DNA of 64,000 bases, taken from NCBI GenBank assembly GCA_017654935.2, contig CM065710.1, forward strand, positions 8,642,757 to 8,706,756, in the 5' to 3' direction. Numbering within the stretch: the stretch's first letter is position 1; every line of letters starts with the position of its first letter. Positions 34,901 to 46,575 of the stretch are shown here, in pieces. Position numbers and translations under genes: made by a program. Under the pieces are notes generated by a model that was given only the letters and a program-made list of their open reading frames with translations, ran no database searches and was not told the origin of the DNA. Source of the stretch: Phymorhynchus buccinoides. Lineage: Eukaryota; Mollusca; Gastropoda; Neogastropoda; Raphitomidae.

Positions 34901-37900
34901 ATGCCTATCCTTCTAACCCATCCCTGCTTTTTTTTTCCTTTTTTCCCTTTCATTGTTTTACCCTCTTCCATTCAAAAAAGATTTAAACGGTCCTCCCCAC
35001 CATTCATTCAGAAACCCAGCAATTCAGAACCAGCCAGGCAGCGTGTCTCGTGAAATCTGCCGCCCACGGGTGTATTTCTGCAGCTGCGCCTTGTTCAATA
35101 AAACAGTTAACGACCCCCTACAACCCACCACCACATCGTTTAACCCACCAGCAGCAGCGTGTCTTGATCTGCAGGCCACGATGTATTTCGTGCAGCTGCG
35201 CCTCCCTCTCCGTGTGGCGCGTCATCGCAGTCATTGGGTACGTGTAGGAGGAAGGGGTTACAGGGGGGGCGGAGTTAAGGGCAGCACGAACACGGAAAGG
35301 GCTGTGTTCACCTCTCCTGGGCCACAGCCACGTCCAGCTTGGCCAGCAGCCCGCACACCACCGATGGCGGAAAACCGCAGAAGAAAGAAATCCGACATGG
35401 GGGGCCCTCGACTCAGCAGGAGACGAGCAACTCCGACTTCTTTGGGAGCGGGGAGGGAATCTTTATCGCCACTCGATTTGTCGGTTAAGTGTGGTTGTTG
35501 CCATTACCCGCCCAGTAGATTAAAGCTTGACTGGCGGCAATTAAGAGAAATATTGATTAAAGTTGAAGAGGATGGACCACAATGAAGGGCGTAAAATGGT
35601 GACCTGTTTGTGAAGTTTCGTCAGCTCGGGTGACCGGCGCAGAGGGAATGCAGATCCCTGTCTGGCTGTCGTAAAGGGGCCCAGTGGGAGTCACGGGGAG
35701 TAGGAGGGATTTGAGGGCCAGGATTTAACCCTAGGTTCCCCAGGGACAGTGCAGTCACGTGAAGCTGAGGCGTTTCTGAAACGAAGTTGGACTGAAAGGG
35801 AAAGAAAGAGGAATGACCAGGGGAAACGAATTCCAGGGTGATTGGAGGGGCAGCTGATAAGGAAAGACCCTTTCAGAAGACAGGAGAGAAATTCATTTTT
35901 TCAAGGATACATGCCACGTGGAACTCTGTTTCCAGGGACACCATTCTTTCCAGATGTAGCTGCCCAAAGCATAGACGCGATCGCCACTCCGATGGACAGG
36001 ACAAAGTACCACCCCCATCAGGACAGTCAGGGGACACCCACAGAGGATGAAACACGAAACGGCGTAAACCCAATCTTACGTTGGTCGACACGACCATTAG
36101 TTCTGTACAACAAAACTGCAAGCGTTTCCAGCAAAAGGCTGTCACAGCAAAGAAGGGTCAGAGCAGCGCGACATACGATGGCTTTGATTCAGCAAATGTG
36201 TCACAAGAAGAGATTTATCGATGGGTGCAAAACGCACTTGCCGAACAAAAAGTTCTCCGGGGCAAACAGCAGCAAGGGCAGGGACAGGTTTGAAATTGTC
36301 AGCAGGTTTACTCACCAAATGAGTCCATGGGCTTTCATGACGTCATAACTGGAAAATAATTGCACGGGCAGCCTCCAGATTGAGAACTCTTCAGATTTTA
36401 AACAAACTGCTCTCCTCGGGAGTTGTTTCCAATTTGCTTTGAGAAAAAAAAATCAATTGATTTCCATTGGGTGTAACATAGAGAGTAAAACAGGTTAACT
36501 CCTTAATCCACTTGGAATATGAGAAAAATTTCAAAAAGATGAAACAGATGTGAGGAACATCACTCATGTCAAAACCAAGGGACCCATCCAAGAAGGGACA
36601 AGGGGTGACCTGAGAGGGTTCCAAGTTCTTTCAGTCTTTGAAAAAACGGTGCAACTGGCCAAAAAACAAACGAAGGGTCAATTCAGGTGTTACTCCACAT
36701 CCAAGAAATGAAGATTGGGAAAGGATGGAATTCCGACTCAAATTTCTCCATTCCGTTTCCCCAGCACGGAGATATAATCAGCCATGGTTTGATAGCAAGC
36801 CATGGACCAAAATCAGCCCACTCCCATGCACCAGTAAAAACGTAATATTTGGGGTAGGCCCTCTATGTATAAAAACGAAAAAAACCAGTCACGTGCTGCC
36901 GTAAACATGCACCAAAAACCATCTGGACAAGAGTCAGGTAAGAATCCGCAGGACGAGTTCATCATCGCCGTTCAGGGACACTGGGGGCGCCCCCACCAAA
37001 CCCGTCACAGACATGCTGCTCGCGCATGCATTTGTTTATTCCACGACATCGAAAAAAAAAACCCTGGGCACGTGTGTGAGTCCTCACAGTAGTCTTTCGT
37101 CTTCAGATTCAGGCAGCGTTGATGCCGGTTTTACAACCTGGTGTACACAGGAGGCAGAGGCCTCGTTACCCTGGGGAACTGGGAAATGGGATTTCTGGAC
37201 AGCCCGTGGTGAATTTTTCAGCCAGAGGGGTTTTTACAAGAGATCTACCGTAGATGTCAAAGTTAATGAGGCCGCAGGAGGGTCAGTCACCGTTATAGTT
37301 GCAATGTTACGGAATGCGCTGGAAATCCCTGCCTGCCTTCGCAAAACGTTCGTCACGATGGGTCTCAAGGTTGACGATTTTCGTCGCCAAAAAACCCGCT
37401 CCTTATCCAAGACCACTGAAAATTTCAAGGAAATTGCGGACCATTTTCAAATGTTACACATACGTTACAACCCGAACATGCTGGTCAACATTCATGCATG
37501 CATGGGACGCATTATATGTAAAACATTATACACAAGAGATAACATATCCTTTTTATTATAAATAAAGCGATTGAAAAACAAAGTAGCAGGGTAGGTAGGA
37601 TAATTATGACCAGCACAAGGAGTAACAGGGTGTATGTATGTAAAGCCCTTCCAATGTCGCTTCCCCTGTATCCTTCTTCTTTAGTATTCGTTCGTGTTGC
37701 GCCATGTATGCCATGTGTGTTGTTAATGTGTGCACGTGTGTTGTGTTGCTTATGAATTGTGGTTGTGTAACATTCTGCTTCCTTTTTTACTATTCATTCA
37801 TTGTCAATTAGGCATGTGTGTGTGTGTTGTTGTGTGTGTGTGTGTGTGTGGGGTGTGTGTCGTGTGTGTTGTGTGTGGTGTGGTGGTGTGTGCATGAATG

Positions 37901-38370
37901 AGAGCATAAAGTTCGAGTGTGATAAAGTGGGGGACGTGTGTGCGAGAGTGCTTTATATGAAGTGTGTGTGTGTGTAAGGGTGTGTTGTGTTTGCGCGCGC
38001 GCGCGCCATGTTTGTTTGTTGATGATTACCGTATATATAAACTATGTTGTGCAACATGTATATAATTTTGTGAATCTTGCAATGCACAATGTATATTTTA
38101 CTTCAAAGTCGCTCGGTACCCATACTCAGTGCGCGCATGGCCTTCTGGAAAAAACATGCACAGTAAGTGCCCGCAATTTCCAACCAAACCTTTCCACCTG
38201 TCCCTGGCCACAGTGGGAACGGCTCCTGAGGGGACCACACCACCCACACCACACCACACCACACACCCACACACACACACTTCACCCTGTCCCTGCCCAC
38301 AGTTTGGAAAACATTTCTGAGGCACACACACACTTCACTGTCATGGGGAGCACAGTGGAAACGTCTCCTC
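28990..38370. repeat. Long imperfect inverted repeat (~3.8-4.0 kb arms, ~1.55 kb centre)
   Basis: The left arm (about 28990-32790) matches the reverse complement of the right arm (about 34350-38370). Checkpoints: 29500-29620 against 37560-37690 (including ACATACACCCTGT and GCTACTTTGTTT); 29870-30010 against 37190-37330; 31000-31350 against 35820-36150; 31790-32180 against 35040-35370; the purine-rich tract 32220-32770 against the pyrimidine-rich 34440-35000; CA-rich 29270-29440 against GT-rich 37810-37990. Differences are dominated by small indels. No intact gene is readable in either arm. This may be an unsplit hairpin long read in the assembly rather than genome structure. Confidence 0.8.
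33778..34080. repeat. (CA)n-rich centre of the inverted repeat
   Basis: Interrupted CA/CCA repeats in the unpaired centre. The Thr/His and Val/Cys open frames are artefacts. Confidence 0.9.
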
Positions 38371-38379
38371 AGGGAACAA

Positions 38380-38480
38380 CACACACACAACCACCACACA
38401 CACACACACACCACACACACACCAACCACACACACACAAACACACCACCACACACCCCACACACCACACACCACCACTGC
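38380..38480. repeat. (CA)n-rich tract
   Basis: Interrupted CACA repeats at the outer border of the inverted repeat. Just upstream, three diverged copies of ACAGTGGGAACG...CTCCTGAGG occur (38210-38370). Confidence 0.85.
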
Positions 38481-38489
38481 GTGCCTTTT

Positions 38490-41400
38490 GTGACCAATTG
38501 TGTCACATCCCTAATTTTGTCTACAATTTGGTTTAAAATTTTGCTGTTTGTAAGCATAATTTCATGCATTCGCGTTGTTTTCGTGTTTTTCTATATTTTC
38601 AAATTGTTCCTCCTTGTGTCAAAGCGTACGTGCTGCTTACAGGTTGTGGGATTTTACTACTTAAATTTACGCTGGTTTGATACCGTCGTTGTTCGTGATT
38701 TTCTATATTCAAATTGCTTCTCCTTGTGTCCAAAGCCAACGTGCTGCATACAGGTGTTTGATTTTTTATACATATTTACGCTGCGTTTGATATCTTTTTT
38801 TGTTGGTAATATTCATTGTTATTGTTTTGGTCTTGGTTATTCTGACCTTTCCTACGCGTTGTTCTAATTTGCTACTTCCCTTTTACATATTGGTACAATG
38901 AAGTGCCAGTAGGTTGAGGTTATAAAAAATATTTAAATTAGTTTGATTGATCTTTGTTCTTTGGATTAATGGCGTGTGAGTATCCATTTTATTAATATGC
39001 CTTCTACAGTAGATGTTTTGGCCCTCTCAAAACGGTTTACGAGTGAGGTTATATTAATATCAATATTGCCTCGCCAATAAAAAACCTGATGGAAATTAAT
39101 TCAATCTTACATAATGATGGTTAATAATTTTCATATTTTTTGCATTGCCCGGAATCACAGATTAACTGGATTTTTGATTTGTTATTCCAGATTCTGAGGT
39201 ACTAATGCCCAACAAAACTTACAATTACCATTCGACTTGGACCCGCACTCGCCAAACTCAAAGGGGCTTACTTCTATACTGTGTTCAATTTCACTGAACC
39301 ACCCATTAAAAAAGGCTTCCCCAACACCACCTGTGGAAATTTATGGTATGGATTGAAGTGTACCTTTAAGGACCCATAAACCTTCCTCAGTATTTGGATC
39401 TTTAATAGACAACCCTTCTGAAAATGCTAATTGGTCGTGATAAATTGTAATTCTATGATGGATTACAGTGATTCTTTGATACCAAACGAAGTATTTGTTT
39501 GGGGACTTCAACATAGATTTTAACATGTCAAAGGTACTAATTGGAGTCATTCTTATGCTACATTATGGTCTGGGAACAAGTAATCGGGATCGTCCGACAC
39601 GTTATTTACAGATAAAAACATTACGTTAATTGGACCACAGTTATGTAAATACAAAAAATATAATATACTTGAATCATGTTCAGTACACAACTGGTTGTTA
39701 GCGGACACTGCTCTATTTGTGTAAAACATGGAATAAAAAAAAAAGGTGTTCAACATTACCAAAAAGCCAGGGCAACAAGGAAATGTTTACAAGATGTTTC
39801 ACTAAACTTCGTTGAAAAACTTACTTTTAATTAAAGTGATCTATTAAAATTCCGGAACTAGATTTTGTTATTCACAAATAAGGAGACCCTGAGATGCAGT
39901 TGATTACTGACCCGGACGTTTATTTCGTTATACGATAAACATGCCCCTTATAAAAGAAAAAAGAGTAAAAAACATTCTATTAAACCACCTTGGATAAACA
40001 AAAAGGAAAATTGATGATGAAAGATATTAAAAAAGAGAAAAGTTTTATGTTTGTCCAAAGTGATTTTAAAGGGAAAAAATGCAGCAACAAAAACAAACAA
40101 AAGTAAAACTAATGAAAACGCAAGCAAAAACAACAATATTTTCAAAATTTAAAATTTGTTTCATCCACAACAATCAAAAATGGTCTGGGAAAAAGCCATT
40201 AACATGTTAAAAAAAACTTAATGCTAACTCACCAATCACAATTCCATAAAACGAAATATCCACTGATGGGGACCTTAACCTTATTTTATTAAAAACGTTG
40301 CAACAACATACGTGTAAATGACAAATAAAAAAAAAAAAAGATGGATAACAGTGAGTGAAAAGCGAAATGAATTGTAGGATTAAAAAAGAAAAAATGAATG
40401 AAAAAAGGGAAAAAGGACGAACAATGGTAAGAAATGAAGTAATGGGTAGAAAAGTAAGTGAAAGGGGAAAAAAGGAAGGGAGGAGAGATGGAAGGGGAAT
40501 GGAGGGGAAAAATAACGGAAAAAAAGCGTAATTTGGTAGAGGCAGAAAAAAAAGTAAAAGTATAAAGGATGTAATTTGATTAAAAAAAAAAAACCAGGTG
40601 GACTATAGAAAAAAGTAAAGCAAAGGAAAAAAAAGTAAAAAAAGTAAACATTAAAAAGCACGGTGATGTGATCGATCCACATCAAGCTAACGAAAGAAAC
40701 GATATCAATAGGTAAGTATATGTAAATTTTTTTAAAACAAAGGAAAAGAACATCAAAAAACAGTGTGAAGTATCATTTGAAATCATGACGATTTAAATAA
40801 ATGAAAATAGTCGGTTTGAGGAACAAACTCACTACTGACATAATGTAGTTAGACAACTAGGTAGATGGAGAGGGATTTCAAACGATCAATAACAACGAAT
40901 TACAGTGGGACTTCTATTCATGATTGGGTGCTTTATAAACAGGTTTGAGGGCCATCAACCATTCACTTTTAAGGGTAAAAAAAAAATAAAGAAAAAATTA
41001 ATAGAAGTGATTGTGTTAAATTAGAGTAGTATGAACTGACAGAAAAAAGATGGTTGAAATAAATAAGCAAGGTAAAAGTTACTAAAAAGATTAAGTTTAA
41101 GGTGTTAAAAAGGGATAAGTATTGGGGAAAATATATATTTAAAATAAATTAACGATGAATTCTGTAAATAAAATGATGTTGTGGAATGTTTGATGATGAA
41201 AATTAAAAAAATACAAACAGTTGAAAAAGTAATTTTTGATATTAGTATGAAAAAAATGAAGAAAAAAACGTTAATAAGCCAAAGAAGTGGAAAGAATTGA
41301 AAAAAAACTGCATATTATTAATGAAAAAATAAAAAAAAAAAATTATGCTATATAAAAAAAAGCAAAAAAGAGGAAAGAAGATGAAATATGTGTTATAATA

Positions 41401-41811
41401 ATCGTAGGTAAAAAGAATAAAAACAATGAAGTAAAGTAGAAGCTTAATAACATAAAGTGTCAGTGGGTTATAATTGATAAGCGAATCAAGCTGGAATATA
41501 TAACATTTAACGAAATCACTGTAAGAATCAATACCAAAAATGAATTAAAAGTTACAAAAAATAAATAATTTATCATACTTCATTAAAGTGGAGGAGAAAA
41601 TATTTTTTAATGAAAACACCATACCTATATAAATTAGCATAAAAGCTACGAGAATAGTTGATAGGAAAATAAATATAAAATAAATAAATAGATCTTAAAC
41701 ACAAAAGAGAATTAAAGCTGATAAACATAAGTATACAGTTCAGAAAAAAAATGAATATAAAAAAAAAAAAAAAATTCAGTTCAAAGAAATAATTTTATTA
41801 AAAAAGAATAT
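38490..41811. other. AT-rich, homopolymer-rich stretch up to the gap
   Basis: Composition becomes strongly A-rich on the plus strand (poly-A with scattered G) from about 39,900. There are no recognisable genes or element ends. The abrupt change and the adjoining N gap suggest unpolished contig-end sequence. A weak direct repeat occurs at 38580-38760 (CTCCTTGTGTC twice, with AACGTGCTGCATACAGG-like text). Confidence 0.5.
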
Positions 41812-42311
41812 NNNNNNNNNNNNNNNNNNNNNNNNNNNNNNNNNNNNNNNNNNNNNNNNNNNNNNNNNNNNNNNNNNNNNNNNNNNNNNNNNNNNNNNNN
41901 NNNNNNNNNNNNNNNNNNNNNNNNNNNNNNNNNNNNNNNNNNNNNNNNNNNNNNNNNNNNNNNNNNNNNNNNNNNNNNNNNNNNNNNNNNNNNNNNNNNN
42001 NNNNNNNNNNNNNNNNNNNNNNNNNNNNNNNNNNNNNNNNNNNNNNNNNNNNNNNNNNNNNNNNNNNNNNNNNNNNNNNNNNNNNNNNNNNNNNNNNNNN
42101 NNNNNNNNNNNNNNNNNNNNNNNNNNNNNNNNNNNNNNNNNNNNNNNNNNNNNNNNNNNNNNNNNNNNNNNNNNNNNNNNNNNNNNNNNNNNNNNNNNNN
42201 NNNNNNNNNNNNNNNNNNNNNNNNNNNNNNNNNNNNNNNNNNNNNNNNNNNNNNNNNNNNNNNNNNNNNNNNNNNNNNNNNNNNNNNNNNNNNNNNNNNN
42301 NNNNNNNNNNN
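41812..42311. other. Assembly gap of exactly 500 N
   Basis: A fixed-size scaffold gap. Sequence order across it depends on scaffolding, so the plus-strand lectin region and the minus-strand HDGF-related gene need not be neighbours at this distance. Confidence 1.
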
Positions 42312-42412
42312 TTATCGCGTTCGCTTCGTGTCAAGTAAACCCGAGTTCGAACCTGGGTACAGGGGATTTTTTCCTCTCATTCTGCACTAGGCCTTAACGG
42401 TCTGAACGTGGA

Positions 42413-42443
<31 letters not shown>

Positions 42444-42652
42444 CGTGTGCCCATGCACTTAGCACACGTTAAACCCAGTGGCAACGAAAAAGTTGTCATT
42501 TGGTCAAAATTTACCCCCCCCCCTCATCAGTGACAAAAATCGCATCCCACCCACCCCCAAAAAAGGCCTCTGGCTGCGACGCGCTCTCCAGGTGGGAGCA
42601 ACCCGAATTCCACAGAGACGCCTCTGTGACTATAAAGTACCTAATACCTAAT
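42312..42652 (+). mobile_element. tRNA-derived SINE, family 1, 5'-clipped by the gap
   Basis: Same family as 12665-13055: the B box GAGTTCGAACCTGG, the body GTCTTTCGGATGAGACGATA, and the tail CTGTGACTATAAAG then CTAATACCTAATA. The A box side is lost in the N gap. Confidence 0.85.
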
Positions 42653-43133
42653 AATTTCATAGACAAAACAAAGACACAAACATACCTACACACACAGTGA
42701 CTTAATAGTTCTAATAAAAATGATGAGTACAATAGTAATTCCATGTCAATCATAACTGTCACCAATATAATTGATAACACCAACCATAAACCAGGGGTGA
42801 GCACAGGGTAAGTAATCATTATGAATTATGTACAAAAAAACGGGTAAAAATATAAATGGGCAAAGGTACATAGAATTAGAAATTATCAAAGTTTAGGCTC
42901 CCCCTCAGAAAAGCAAAAAGTATACACATCGACACCCCACACACACACACACAAAGTGTTAGTACGCTCACCACACAGATACATGAACCAGACCTGCTTA
43001 CCCCCTACACAAGTCTTGAGTAGTCTGGATAGCTAAAATGAGTAGTTGGGTGTGAAATAAGTAGTTCTACTCATTAAAACCATCAAACACTGTTCACTGA
43101 AAATCAGTAGCAACCAAGAATTAGAGAGCTATA

Positions 43134-43309
43134 CAGTAGAACCTCCTTTATAAGACCTCCCATTATAAGACTCCCTCCCACATAAGACCTACTTCTCTGA
43201 GACATTGCTCTTCTTTGTAAGTATTAAAATCACCTCCTTTATAAGACCCCTCCCTTATAAGACCTAATTTTGGATGATTTTTGGAGGTCATATAAGGGAG
43301 GTTCTACTG
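43134..43309. mobile_element. Tigger/pogo-like MITE, 176 bp
   Basis: Terminal repeats CAGTAGAACCTCC and GGAGGTTCTACTG are flanked by TA on both sides, as expected for Tc1/mariner-pogo insertions. The interior carries CCCATTATAAGACTCCCTCC and ACCTACTTCTCTGAGACATTG, the same modules amplified in the 58.26-59.42 kb array. Non-coding. Confidence 0.85.
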
Positions 43310-43426
43310 TATTTTCAATTTTGAAGAGTAGTAGAGGTCCAAATTGAGTGGAAAACTACTCGAAAAGAGTAGAGTAAACAGGTCTGCATGTACACATACA
43401 TAAACATATGCTTACAAGTGGATGCA

Positions 43427-43642
43427 CAGGGCTCCCAGGGACCCCCATTTGGGGGTCTATGAAGTACTAAAATTCTAAAGGACCCTCTAAAAGAATGTGC
43501 AGGGAGGTCCCAGGGATGCACTAGAAAAATTCTTTTTAGCATTCGCAATGCCACCGGGACCCTATAACCTGCCTCTAGGACCCTCTATGCTGTAAGTGGA
43601 GTCCCTGGGACCCCTTGTTTTGCGGGACGATTGGGAGCCCTG
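43427..43642. mobile_element. MITE with CAGGGCTCCCA termini and 5-bp target duplication, copy 1
   Basis: The ends CAGGGCTCCCA and TGGGAGCCCTG are inverted. The flanks ATGCA and ACGCA suggest a 5-bp target duplication with one change. The second copy (55556-55789) is in the opposite orientation with a perfect TTTAT duplication. Non-coding; the 5-bp duplication and CAGGG ends would fit a hAT5-like group, but assignment is inference. Confidence 0.8.
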
Positions 43643-43748
43643 ACGCATACACACACACAGACTGACAAAGGAAAACACCCGCCCGCACACACACACGCAT
43701 TCTCCACATACACTCAGAAAGCAAACCCCTTTTCACAGCAGCACTTAC

Positions 43749-43831
43749 AGTGTATCTTCTGGATCTTTTCTCTCTTCTTCTGCTCGAACTTCTCCTTCTT
43801 CTTCCTCTCCTTCTCTGCCTCTCTCTCCTGC
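43749..43831 (-). CDS. HDGF-related gene, exon I (pre-IBD helix)
   Basis: The acceptor CTTGCAG precedes and the donor CACT|GTAAGT follows. Enters in phase 2 and leaves in phase 1. Encodes QEREAEKERKKKEKF and EQKKREKIQKIH, a continuous basic/acidic helix. In LEDGF and HDGFL2 the equivalent LQRIH or LQKLH motif sits at the first helix of the integrase-binding domain, so the next exon downstream (lower coordinates) should carry that domain; it is not recognisable between 42.3 and 43.7 kb. Confidence 0.75.
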
Positions 43832-44017
43832 CTGCAAGTCACACCAAAAACACAAAGCGCATTTTCGTCAGATAATGAGCACACATTCATCACTTGTCCT
43901 TTGGTTGGCTAATACATGACCAAAACAGAAACAAAACAGACATCATTATGTACAACGTTGTCATACATAAACAACAAAATCTGCACACAGATTACACTCA
44001 CATTTTTTGGGCATATA

Positions 44018-44176
44018 CTGTATTTTTCAGACTGTAAGGCATAAGGCGCACCCCCCAAATTTTACCCAAATTTCAGATTTTGTAATATATTTTCTTACTA
44101 TTTTATCAGTCACATTATAAGGCGCAGGGGACTGAGTCTGGGGGAAAAGTATCGCCTTATAGTCCGTAAAATACGG
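44018..44176. mobile_element. TA-target MITE, CCGTATTTT family, 159 bp
   Basis: The left end CTGTATTTTTCAGACTGTAA and the right end TTATAGTCCGTAAAATACGG are inverted repeats flanked by TA. The interior has TAAGGCGCACCCCCCAAATT and GACTGAGTCTGGGGGAAAAG. Other members: 50958-51357, 53373-53949, 57484-57643, degraded copies near 62440-62690 and an end at 48590-48659. Confidence 0.85.
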
Positions 44177-44214
44177 TAGATTAAAAAATATTCACAATAC
44201 TCAAATTCACAAAG

Positions 44215-44455
44215 GACACACACACACACACACCACACAATGGACAAGGCTCTTGGTTGCATGCAAACACACAAGGCACAGACTCTCTCACATTTATCCC
44301 ATCTCCCCTCCCCCTCTACACACACACAGAAACCTACACTTACACTCTCACTACCCCTTCCCAACTCCCATCCCAACACACACAGAAAACCTGATTTTAC
44401 ACACACACACACACACATTAGTCACACACACATACACACACGCACACACAGTACC
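44215..44455. repeat. Interrupted (CA)n microsatellite
   Basis: CA runs at 44215-44235, 44320-44335, 44398-44418 and 44424-44450 within C-rich sequence. Confidence 0.9.
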
Positions 44456-44639
44456 AGAGCTGTTTACCCCAAATTTTCACAGTCAGTAATCCCAAGCTTT
44501 GAAATCAGTAATCTGAGGCATCTGTCAGTAATCCTCGGAACGCAATGAATACGACTATTTACGATAATCATTCATTTCTTATTTTGCGACTTTAATAATA
44601 AAAAAATATAAAAAAATGATAGAAAAAGGATATCTGATA

Positions 44640-45151
44640 ACACACACACACACACCACACAGACACACACAATCCACTCACAATTTCCTCTCCTTCTCCT
44701 CCCTTCTCTTTCCTCTCTCTCTCCGTGGCACACACACACACACACACACACTCAATCCACTCACAATTTCCTCTCCTTCTCCTCTCTTTCCTCTCTCTCG
44801 TAGACAACAGACACACACACACACACACACACACACCACAGACAACACACACACAACAATCCACTCACTTCTCTCTCCTTCTCTCTCTCTTGCGACACTC
44901 TCACACACACGACACACACACACACACAGACACACACACACACACACACTCAATCCACTCACAATATTCTCTCCTTCTCCTCCCTTTCCTCTCTCTCTCA
45001 TGGCACACAGATACACACACACACACACACAATCCACTCACAATTTTCTCTCCTCCTCTCTCTCTCTGCGACACACACACACACAGACACACACACACAC
45101 ACTCACAATATTCTCTCCTTCTCCTTCTCTCCTCTCTCTCTCTGGCACTGC

Positions 45152-45208
<57 letters not shown>

Positions 45209-45269
45209 AACACACACACTCACAACACACACACACTCCACACACACACCCTTTCCACACTCTCTCCAC

Positions 45270-45319
<50 letters not shown>

Positions 45320-45454
45320 ACTCACAATATTCTCTCCTTCTCCTCCCGTCTCTCTTTCCTCTCTCTCTCTCCGTGGCACACAGACACACACACACTCACA
45401 ACACAGACTCCTTCACACACACACTCTCACACCTCACACTCTCACACACAGACA

Positions 45455-45485
<31 letters not shown>

Positions 45486-45487
45486 AC

Positions 45488-45523
<36 letters not shown>

Positions 45524-45559
45524 ACAACACACACACAGACACACACACAATGCACTCAC
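44640..45559. repeat. Tandem array: copies of an exon 3' end with splice donor, embedded in (CA)n
   Basis: Seven diverged copies of the last ~45 bp of exon H plus its donor alternate with long CA runs. They start near 44,677, 44,757, 44,863, 44,953, 45,033, 45,104 and 45,317; the genuine exon end is at 45,560. Each copy reads, on the minus strand, as a GAGAGGAAAGGGAGGAGAAG-type stretch then AAATTGTGAGTGGATTG, so most keep a GTGAGT donor. CA (minus GT) runs of 20-70 bp separate them. The long open frames across this region (416, 363 codons) are pure repeat artefacts. Confidence 0.8.
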
Positions 45560-45744
45560 AATTTTCTCTCCTTCTCCTCCCTTCTCTCCTTCCTCTCTCT
45601 CTCCGCCGTGTTCAGCGAAGAAGACGCAGCAGCGTCGTCACCACCAGGGGGCTTCCTCGTCTCCCCCTCCCCTACTCCCCCTCCTTCCTCCGTTTTTACC
45701 TTCCCCTCCTTGGGGGAACCCCCAGCACCTTTGTCCAACTCCAT
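45560..45744 (-). CDS. HDGF-related gene, exon H
   Basis: The acceptor GATTGCAG precedes 45744 and the donor AAAATT|GTGAGT follows 45560. Phase 0 in, phase 2 out, matching its neighbours. Encodes MELDKGAGGSPKEGKVKTEE, a Gly/Pro-rich acidic linker, [20 protein letters not shown] and a closing KERKL that runs into exon I. Its 3' end and donor have been copied several times into the downstream CA repeats, so donor choice could vary. Confidence 0.8.
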
Positions 45745-45764
45745 CTGCAATCGAAAATAGAAGA

Positions 45765-46113
45765 CAGTGGAACCTCCCTTATAAGACCTCACATTATAAG
45801 ACTCCCTCCCATATAAGACCTACTTCTCTGAGACATTGCTCTAATGCTCTTCTTTGTAAGCATTAAAGTTACCTCCCTTATAAGACTCCCTCCCACATAA
45901 GACCTACTTCTCTGAGACATTGCCCTTCTTTGTAAGTATTAAAGTTACCTCCCTTTATAAGACCCCTCCCTATGAAGACCTCATTTCGGATGAATCTTGA
46001 AGGTCTTATAAGGGAGGTTCCACTGTATTAAAATTACCTCCCTTACAAGACCCCTCCTTTATAAGACCTCATTTTGGATGATTTTTTAAGGTCTTATAAG
46101 GGAGGTTCCACTT
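45765..46113. mobile_element. Tigger/pogo-like MITE with extra right end
   Basis: Starts CAGTGGAACCTCCCTTATAA at 45765. A matching inverted end GGGAGGTTCCACTG occurs at 46025, followed by a second partial unit with another inverted end GGGAGGTTCCACTT near 46110. The internal CATATAAGACCTACTTCTCT module is duplicated (45810, 45890). Shows the same internal amplification as the 58 kb array, at an earlier stage. Confidence 0.8.
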
Positions 46114-46575
46114 TAGAATAATAATGTTGAAAGGTCGTCATAGCCAAAAGCTTCCCTTGGCATCACCACCACCCCACTCCCTCATCCACTTCCATCTTGA
46201 AGACCCCGCTTCCTTATAGAATAATAACGTTGAAATTCCCCCGTTGGGGATACCGGGGGGTCTTTTGTATAAATAGTTCCCCCACCTTCTGGAAGTTCTG
46301 TGCTTGTAACTTCCTCTAGCCTGTCACACTCTTTGACTCTGCCTTTTCCCTTTGCTTACAGTCATCTACTATCTTTCTGCCTTACCCGGTCCATTCTCCT
46401 GCCAATTTTCATGAAACACTTTCAAAAACATTTCCTCCAGCCGAAGTCGGACTTGCTGGGCCTATTTCTTAGGCGCATAACGACAGCATGATGCATCTGC
46501 GCTCATAATTGACAGGAAACTGAGCGATCAAAGAAGAAGAAGAAGGTTGAAATGTCGTCATACCCAAAAGCTTAC
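46114..46575. other. Intron sequence without recognised features
   Basis: The phrase near 46117-46145 (AATAATGTTGAAAGGTCGTC, then CATAGCCAAAAGCTT) is repeated near 46535-46570 next to the exon G donor, so an approximately 400-bp partial duplication of the exon border is suspected. The 46140-46200 part echoes the exon G 3' coding sequence (CATCACC...CTCATCCACTTCCATCTTGA). Confidence 0.5.

Noticed and set aside
35842..37561. Frames of 168 and 182 codons in the right arm of the palindrome
   Set aside because: The mirrored left arm gives different, shorter frames for the same sequence, so the reading frames are not reliable; no domain was recognised.
44616..45866. 416- and 363-codon open frames on the plus strand
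   Set aside because: They encode only Thr/His and Ser/Leu/Pro runs from CA and CT repeats and run antisense to real exon H.
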